From positions 3,902,689-3,966,688 of the forward strand of contig BTRK01000002.1 in NCBI GenBank assembly GCA_036245805.1: 64,000 bases of DNA, written 5' to 3'. Below are positions 57,431 through 64,000 of the stretch, one piece after another. Position numbers and translations under genes: made by a program. A model generated the notes under the pieces. The model was not told the origin of the DNA, ran no database searches, and saw nothing but the letters and a program-made list of their open reading frames with translations. This DNA is from Pristionchus mayeri (taxonomy: Eukaryota; Nematoda; Chromadorea; Rhabditida; Neodiplogasteridae). Every line of letters begins with the position of its first letter. The stretch's first letter is position 1.

Positions 57431-57790
57431 AATGTTAGTTCGGTGTTAGGCCTCGCATTTTCATTCCACCACTGACAATACCCACTTCGCCTGTGCACTA
57501 AGCACGAATGCATGCTTAAAACCTGTCGAAATACGCCGCAAAGCACTCGATAACGCCTAAATAGAGCAATACAAGAAGAGGATGCACTAATGCTCGGCGA
57601 AGTAGCCGTCGCGATCGGTACAATCGATGCCACCACTGTAGCGTCACTTGCCATTCTGTCCGTGCACGGAGACGCAACCTTGCTCGCGCCTAAACGTGTC
57701 TAAACGCGTCGCCAAACGCTCGCCCCTCCCTCGGCACCGCCTCTGTCCCATAGAACGCAAGAGCGCGCCCCCTCCCACTCGCTCTTGTGG
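57431..57790. other. GC-rich boundary segment between the array and receptor DNA
   Basis: G/C content rises sharply (cgctcgcccctccctcggca, gagcgcgccccctcccactc). No exon was recognised. The last CGGGTTC of the array is at about 56970, and receptor exons begin at 57877, so the edge of the array-bearing unit falls here or nearby. Confidence 0.4.
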
Positions 57791-57876
57791 TCAACTGGTA
57801 ATATTTCTTATCAGGTGAGTGGACTGTACAACTATATTTCAGCCTCGAATAGGCAGAAATCATGCTGATTCACCTG

Positions 57877-58389
57877 AATTTGAACCAGCGTAGCCAGCAC
57901 ACCTCCGATTGACTGTAATTAATAAGAATGGAAGTGAAAACAAAAATACGCATACCTTGTAAAACTCGAAGAAAACTCCTGCCGACGCGGGTTCTTGGAC
58001 GAGAATGAAAATCAGGGAATACATAATGTTCACGGCGCCTAAAATTCCTCAATGCGCGTTCCAACTTCAAATCATTATCTGATAATACTTATTAACCACC
58101 ACTGTAATATATTATTATGTAATCTAATTTTGTTGGTAATTAAAGATTGTCCAAACAAGAAAATGCTCGTAAATCCGAACATGAGTTGATCATGAGTGAT
58201 TGGAATGAGGGATCCAAATTGAGCTTCCGCCCATTGACAGTGAGCACGTAAACGATTCTGAAAAAAACAATTGAACTACCAATTGAGTATTTTTATTTTT
58301 TTTTTTAAATATGCAGTTCACCTGATATGTAGAGGCAGTGTGAGAACCATGGCAATTTCACATCCGATTGTTAGCACTACTGCTTCCAT
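57877..58389 (-). pseudogene. serpentine (7TM) receptor, 5' fragment
   Basis: The start ATG is at 58389. Exon 1 (58322-58389) encodes MEAVVLTIGCEIAMVLTLPL. The next exon (58150-58260) gives RIVYVLTVNGRKLNLDPSFQ. Then AVNIMYSLIFILVQEPASAG with FFEFYK (57954-58038), and finally IGGVLATLVQIQ (57877-57912). Hydrophobic spans and exon order match the N-terminal third of an Srg-like receptor. Nothing with TM4-TM7 follows; the GC-rich boundary and the array lie there instead. Confidence 0.6.
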
Positions 58390-59252
58390 TTTGCCAAGTA
58401 CCTTCAAAATGTAGAGAAACTAAACAACGACGCATTGATTAAACACATATATAGGTGAGGGCCTGTGGGTGGCGCAGGTACTGATAGAGAGCTTGAATTC
58501 TTAGTGAATTTAGTTCGGTGAATGGCCCAAAACACCGCCTTCTCATGGTGGTTTTTGCCAGCAGACACTGAGAATGTTCGAATGCCAAGCACGTTCGCAC
58601 GCGCATTGAACACATCCCCTTTTCATTCAAAATCGAACTAAAAACTGTTTGCAGAGACTATTTTCAGGCGCCTTATCCCACATGTCGACATCATATGACC
58701 ACTACAATTTTTTGCGGGCAAATCCAAACTTGTCATGTGAGCTGATGTATAGGCACCACTTTACAACTAGAAATTGGTAGGTTCTCGAAAATTAAAAAAA
58801 AGGCCCACGTTTACTCTCACAATGTTTCGACTTGTTTCTGTGTATCTTGATGTACGTATATGGATACCTACTTGACTACAATATATGTTGATTAGTAAAT
58901 TCGAATTTGAATTTTGAGTTCGGACGTTTTTTGCGTGATATTGTGAGCGGACGAACTATATGAGAGTGTTTTAAAATTACAACTTTTCGTTAATAGTCCA
59001 ACTACTTGTTTATGTTTTACTCTCACAATTTCCGATACATCTTCCTCAATCGTATTTGTGGCAGCGTCTTTTGTTCCCTCCCGAAATGCGAAGGCACTAA
59101 AGGAAATTTTAAAAAAAAACATTGAGGTGGTGCATCAGTATTGGGAAATATGAATCTTGAATATTGAGAATTTCAAATACTTTCAAACGATTGTTGAACA
59201 CTGTTTTTTGTATTCGCCAAAGAGCTTCAAAAACTATTCGAAGCAACTATTG
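58390..59252. other. intergenic, no gene supported
   Basis: Several short open frames on the minus strand (58.4-58.6 and 58.9-59.1 kb) lack splice signals and family resemblance. This is AT-rich DNA upstream of the truncated receptor. Confidence 0.4.
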
Positions 59253-59695
59253 TTAAAGGAGGAGTAAATGCCAACGCGCGTCCGGTTGGAATATATTTCA
59301 CCTAGGGACGCACTATCTTCAAGTCGCGTGCTCTCTCTCTCGTTGCCTGAGCTTTCCTTGATTTTGCTCCCAACCAACTACCAATATATCTGTTCGGAAT
59401 GGAGCTATCAATGTGAAAATTTCGGTACTTCTTATGGTTGGAGAGATCTAGGCAGTGCATATGACTGCTTGAAAAATTGAATGTTGAGTTTACTCCTCCT
59501 TTAACTAGCCGTGAAATATTATGTTGCCCCATCCCTGAGCTTTCCCTGATCTAGCTTTCCAGCCAAGTAGCTATAACTCTGTTCGGAATGGAGATATCAA
59601 TGTGAACATTTCGGAGCTTCTTATGGTTGTGGAGATCTAGGCAGTGCATATGACAGCTTGAAAAATTGAATGTTGAGTTTACTCCTCCTTTAATG
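59253..59695. mobile_element. MITE with TIR TTAAAGGAGGAGTAAA and a tandem half
   Basis: The left end ttaaaggaggagtaaatgcc pairs with tttactcctcctttaa at 59490-59505. A second copy of the right 185 bp (cggaatggagatatcaatgt ... tttactcctcctttaa) follows, ending near 59695. The ends begin with TTAA, suggesting a TTAA or TA target. The element itself is non-coding. Confidence 0.7.
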
Positions 59696-59919
59696 TATGC
59701 TTATTGTTTGCGTTATCTCTCGCCAGTCAGAGTGTTGAGTGTTTGAGCGGAATCGAGAGAGTCATATCAGGTTGATTTTCAAATAAAAAGGGCCATTATG
59801 ATTTTTAGAGAGCAATTCTGAGAGATGCTTCTGTTTTTTTATTGAACATGTACTTTTCAACGACCTGGTTAGACAAAAAGAGAGAGCACACGAACAGGAG
59901 AGAATCAGAAGTTCGCGAA

Positions 59920-60665
59920 TTTTTCGACGAACTATGTTAGAAATTCGTACTTTTCTTTTGTTTTACTTATTTTTAGGGATTATTTTTGCGTTTAGCTTAT
60001 GGGTACTTTGAAGGACAACCTTCCCTTTGCTGGAATAGCTTCAGATTACAGAGTAGTGAAAGTAAACACGGTTGGAGAATTTTTTTCGATTACGGGTCAC
60101 CACTTCCACCACCCTGAAAAAAACAAAAGAAAAGTGCGAATTTCGAACTAATTTATGCAGGTTTTTAACGAACTTTTCAAGGAGCTGCGTGAAAAGTTAG
60201 AGAAAGAACAGAGAGCACGCGTTTTCGAGAGAGGGAAAGGAAGTAAACAAACACTGCTTCTTTTCCCTCTCTCAAGAACGCGTTCTCTCTCGCCTTTCTC
60301 TAACTTTTCACGCAGCTCCTGTAAAAGTTCGTTAAAAACCTGCATAAATTCGTTCGATATTCGTACTTTTCTTTTGTTTTACATATTTTTATCAATTATT
60401 TTTGCTTTTAACTTATGACTGCTTATAAGGACAACCTTCCCTCTGATGGAATAGCTTGACATTACAGGGTGGTGAAAGTGGTGACCCATAATCGAAAAAA
60501 ATACTCCAACCGTGTTTACTTTCACTACGCTGTATTCTGAAGCTATTCCAGCTAAGGTAAGGTTGTCCTTCAAAGTACTCATAAACTAAACACAACAATG
60601 ATCCCTAAAATTAAGTAAAACAAAAGAAAAATACGAATTTCGAACATAGTTCGTCGAAAAGTTCG
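59920..60665. repeat. 750-bp imperfect inverted repeat
   Basis: The left arm 59925-60250 and right arm 60260-60665 pair (cgaactatgttagaaattcg with cgaatttcgaacatagttcg; aggacaaccttccctttgct; gttggagaattttt). The mirrored frames MQVFNELFKELREKLEK on both strands are the central palindrome, not a gene. Direct copies of ttttcaacgacctggttaga flank the structure at 59855 and 60670. Confidence 0.75.
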
Positions 60666-60699
60666 TGAACTTTTCAACAACCTGGTTAGAGAAAGAGAG

Positions 60700-62040
60700 A
60701 GAGCATGCGAAATGAAGAGAATAAGTTAGCGAACTTTTTACGCAACTTTTCTCGCAGATTTTTGACAGATTATACGGTCCGAATGACTATTTAAGGCTGA
60801 AAAAGCATCAACAAGTTTTACTGTTTTTAGCGAAAACGGGCGAAAAACGCGTCGTTAAATTTCTAGTAATATTTTAAACGCGCAGCACAATAAATGGACG
60901 AAAGAGATTCAAGGAAATTATATTTTATTAAATTATGAAAAAAACAGTGAAACTTCTCGACGCTGTTTTCATCATAAAATATTCACTATTTTACTGATTT
61001 TAAATTTGCTATCAAGAGAATAAATCATGTAAAATCTAAGCTAACAAGGATTAACAGAAATATTGGCTTAGAAGCTCGTACGAGCCTTGAGACAGTTGAG
61101 AGTTTCAGTGCATCTCATCTATTTCGGCGTACCGTTGAGATTGCAGTGTATGATAGGTGAAACGTGATTCCACGACTACTTCCGGAGAGTACACTCTCCA
61201 AAAATCGCGATCAAGTTGTCTCCTCAGAAATGCCCACGCTTGAAAGGAGTCTTGATTTGTCATGTCACGTGTTTACGAAAATAGCCTACGAAGAATTCTG
61301 AATATTCAGTCAGTTATATTTCGAGTGTGGGCAAAATCGAGAAAAAAAACTACCATCTTTAGGCATTGACCATAATAGATGATCTACCCTCGAGATGAAA
61401 TATACATGAAGATTCATGAATGGAACATATTGTGAACTACGGACTTCGACGTTGTTTTTCTAAAGATTTATTTGAGCTGCCAACATCAGGGTACTTCGTA
61501 GTATGAGAACTATGATGTCGTCTTTCATCCATCAAAGGCGGCATGACGTCATAGTTCTCATTCAAAGTAGTGCCGACATCAAGTCGATGATACTGATCCG
61601 AGGTTCTCTACTACACGATCCCTTCTGAACTCCATGATCTTCCGGGTGTAAAATTGACGTACGGGGCCGGGTAGGAGAAGGGTGTATCTGAATGAAAATA
61701 TCGTTGACTGATTGTAAATCAGATACTGATTGAGTTAGAGTACAGCTGAAAAAACATCTATAGAAGTTGTGAAGAATTTTCAGTTGAAAGTGAGTACACC
61801 TTCAACTGAAATCGATTACAACTTATCTTGATGTTTGAGTATTTATAATACGATAAGGACCTCAAAGAGGTGAATATTGGGGCACTAGGCCGGATGACTA
61901 TGGCGTTATGCCGCCTTTGATAGATCAAAATCGGCATGACATCATAGTTCTCATCCGACCTAGGGTCTGAAGTAGTATCTCACATCGCTAGTCCGATCAC
62001 AAGCAAGTCTGAAGCGTAGTACATCAACTCGTAGATTTTT
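60700..62040. repeat. intergenic DNA with two short palindromic MITEs
   Basis: 61500-61580 (gagaactatgatgtcgtctt ... gacgtcatagttctcatt) and 61885-61965 (ggccggatgactatggcgtt ... catagttctcatccgaccta) are members of the dispersed palindrome family also seen at 4.1 and 10.1 kb. The rest shows no coding potential. Confidence 0.6.
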
Positions 62041-62079
62041 TTTTGCGTCATCTGACAAAACAGTTAACCCAGTGGTTTT

Positions 62080-63346
62080 GTGAACAGCGTATAGGCTCTG
62101 CAAAGCTTTTTTGAGTACTTTTTCAGTTGAGTAGAGGCTTTTTTTGAATATATCATATTAAAAAAAACACTTACAGCAACCAAAACGTTGACAAATTGCG
62201 AAAGAAAGATGCACAAGCTGATAATGAAGAAGCTTCGCCCCTAAAGAAATTCCCAGTCAATCTCTATACGCCGATAAGCTTACAATGGATGATAATCGTG
62301 TCTTCTTGAGTTCCCGCAAGTATTTGAAGGATAAAACCTAAATGTCAAAATATCATTCAGTTATGAACAACGAGTTCAACGTTTGAAACACACATTTAGA
62401 ATCGAACACGCAATAAATGTGGCGAGTCCGAATGCGAAGCCGCAATTTGCCGCTATTGGGCTTGCCTGAGAAAGGAATATCATGCATTTTGTTATTTGTT
62501 TTATTACATGTTCGTTTATTTTGTATATTCCAGTGTTTGCGTCCAGCTGCATTACAGTTGCGAATGGAATCCTGGGGAAAAATCAGAAAACAATTTTGAA
62601 AAATCCGAAACCTTGCAATTACATGGATAGTTAGAGCGATGATGTGACAAGCTATGATAACGAAGGCATATTTGCACTTCCACCACTATAATGACTTTCA
62701 ATTCAAGTAACTAGATTCTCTGAAATTCGAGAATTTTCTTACATCTGTATTCTTTGACATTGATACAATCACTGCGTATCGATCCAAAGTTAGTAACAAT
62801 AGGTCGATATTTTGCACGTAGTACAAATGTGAGACGAGAAATGAGTGGATGTTGCTAAAATAGAGCATTTGATCTTTATGGAAGAGGCATTGTGCAAATG
62901 CGGGTAATAGTCTCACCATTTCCACTACTTTGAAAGATCGAACAATGAGAGTGGAACATATTGATACCAGAGCCCCAAATGTATTATAATTTCCACTCAC
63001 ACCAAAATATGATGCTGGGCGATAAAGTCGTAGTAGAAGAACAATACTGGTTCGTGTCGGAGTTTGAGGTAGATCCATACATTGAGCCATGTTGCTACAT
63101 TCTAAATATTACTATATTTACAAAAACAAATCAGCCTATTAACTCACAGATGGAGTCATTAACGAGTAAATCACGACGAAATTCTTGCTGAGCACTTTAC
63201 GAACTCTGAACATCGCATAGCACACAGGAATATCATTTCCAGAATACCATAGATCAACTGGATCGAATTTCGCAACAACATCTCCTTGGAAGACTGATGA
63301 TGTACCGCGATAGTGACCTGCTGACTCGAGGGGCTGATTCGCCTAT
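62080..63346 (-). CDS. serpentine (7TM) chemoreceptor-type gene, about eight exons
   Basis: Minus-strand exons in order: 63150-63346 (FDPVDLWYSGNDIPVCYAMF, RKVLSKNFVVIYSLMTP, TM1); 62.99-63.09 kb (WLNVWIYLKLRHEPVLFFYY, TM2); 62.75-62.93 kb (FLVSHLYYVQNIDLLLLTLD and RYAVIVSMSK, TM3 with the LDRY-type end); 62.60-62.69 kb (YAFVIIACHIIALTIHVIAR, TM4); a loop exon (IPFATVMQLDANTGIYKI); 62.39-62.47 kb (ASPIAANCGFAFGLATFIAC, TM5); 62.30-62.34 kb (VLSFKYLRELKKTRLSSI, loop 3); 62.18-62.25 kb (FFIISLCIFLSQFVNVLVAV, TM6). A TM7 exon was not identified with confidence. This fits a nematode chemosensory GPCR of the Srg superfamily type. The family letter is not certain. Confidence 0.65.
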
Positions 63347-63580
63347 TGAAAACGCCAAAAGTGCACAAACAGCTAGTTAGCCATGATTTAGTCAAAGATG
63401 TCCGATCATTACACTGCAACTGGATAAATGTTACTGGCTATGCACAACATAACCACATATATCTGCCTTACAATGTTGTTAACAAACTGAAGTGAATGTA
63501 TCGTGAGCATTACCAAAAACACTAGGTGGCATAATATTTGAGTAGCTTATTATCACAAAGTATTTGCATGTATCATATAC
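63170..63580. repeat. duplicated segment shared with 20191-20610
   Basis: About 410 bp of near-identity spans the receptor's first exon and its upstream flank. Copy 1 at 20.2 kb has the 7-base insertion described there. The match stops at catgtatcatatac, exactly where a transposon end begins in this copy. Confidence 0.9.
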
Positions 63581-64000
63581 AGGGTGCGAGAAAAGTATTG
63601 TGACACAATTCAATTAAGCCCCACTTGGTGCGCAGTGTTTTAATTTATCCCAATTTTTTGCACCATGTACCTTAGCTATGTAGCTATTTAGCGCTCATGT
63701 ATCAAACAAATATTTCTTTTAGATTACGAGATTTAATTTATTAAAAATTTAGTGAAGAAAAACGATCATGTTTCTCTCACTGCATGATTCGTATTCTTTA
63801 ATGCCGCATTACAACAATGTAATAGGTGGCGCATTCCATTATTTTTTCTTAAAAAGGGCACTTGTGCCCGAGTCTAAATATGTGTCCATTTAATTTGGAG
63901 ATTTGGTTATACAGCTTAAAAATATTTAAAAGTAAGCTGTGACGAACGGCCCTCGAAAAAATTTTCTCGAATAAAGATGTCGCGTCCATCAAATAAGAAT
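63581..64000 (+). mobile_element. Tc1/mariner-like element, 5' part
   Basis: After TA comes CAGGGTGCGAGAAAAGTATT and gtgacac, a terminal repeat typical of Tc1/mariner elements. About 400 bp inside, ATGTCGCGTCCATCAAATAA at 63977 could begin a transposase, which is cut by the window end. The uninterrupted target is preserved at 20604-20612 (tcatatacttgc). Confidence 0.65.

Noticed and set aside
60148..60418. Mirrored ORFs MQVFNELFKELREKLEK
   Set aside because: These are the central palindrome of an inverted repeat read in both directions.

Overview
The window is nuclear DNA of a nematode, most likely a rhabditid. The signs are very short introns with TTTCAG-type acceptors, C-type lectin plus CUB genes, serpentine (7TM) receptor genes, an rps-22-like ribosomal protein gene, Tc1/mariner debris and a Helitron. 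No bacterial, organellar or viral gene set was seen. Gene models were spliced by eye, so exon edges are approximate where not given.

Layout. 0-7.3 kb: the tail of a non-LTR element, a coiled-coil/single-membrane-span gene whose last three exons are duplicated in tandem, and a nest of large hairpins. 8.3-11.0 kb: a C-type lectin (CTLD/CUB) gene on the minus strand. 11.55-13.4, 21.3-23.2 and 41.15-42.86 kb: three members of one giant hairpin family. 13.4-19.2 kb: a 954-bp inverted duplication of an rps-22 5' region flanking a 523-aa gene. 19.6-21.2 kb: remnants of CUB and receptor genes. 23.9-28.9 kb: a multi-exon doublecortin-domain gene. 29.2-30.5 kb: a hairpin with Tc1-like ends.

31.8-57.4 kb is the most unusual block. 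It holds a Helitron on the minus strand (cysteine/N region, HUH Rep, decayed helicase), interrupted by an apparently intact RTE-type LINE (914-aa ORF, 12-bp target duplication) and by one giant hairpin. Upstream of it, head-to-tail on the same strand, is an array of about a dozen small genes. Most are paralogs with a predicted OB-fold-like domain. The intergenic spacing and a conserved intercistronic block look operonic. The Helitron and the array share a heptamer (GAACCCG or GTACCCG on the plus strand, CGGGTWC in the sense strand) roughly every 260 bp in one orientation. It occurs in exons of different frames, next to start codons, just after acceptors and just after stops. The later LINE and hairpin insertions lack it. 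This block is the best candidate for an undescribed system.

57.8-64 kb: a truncated serpentine receptor, MITEs and inverted repeats, a second multi-exon receptor gene, and the start of a Tc1/mariner-like element cut by the window end.
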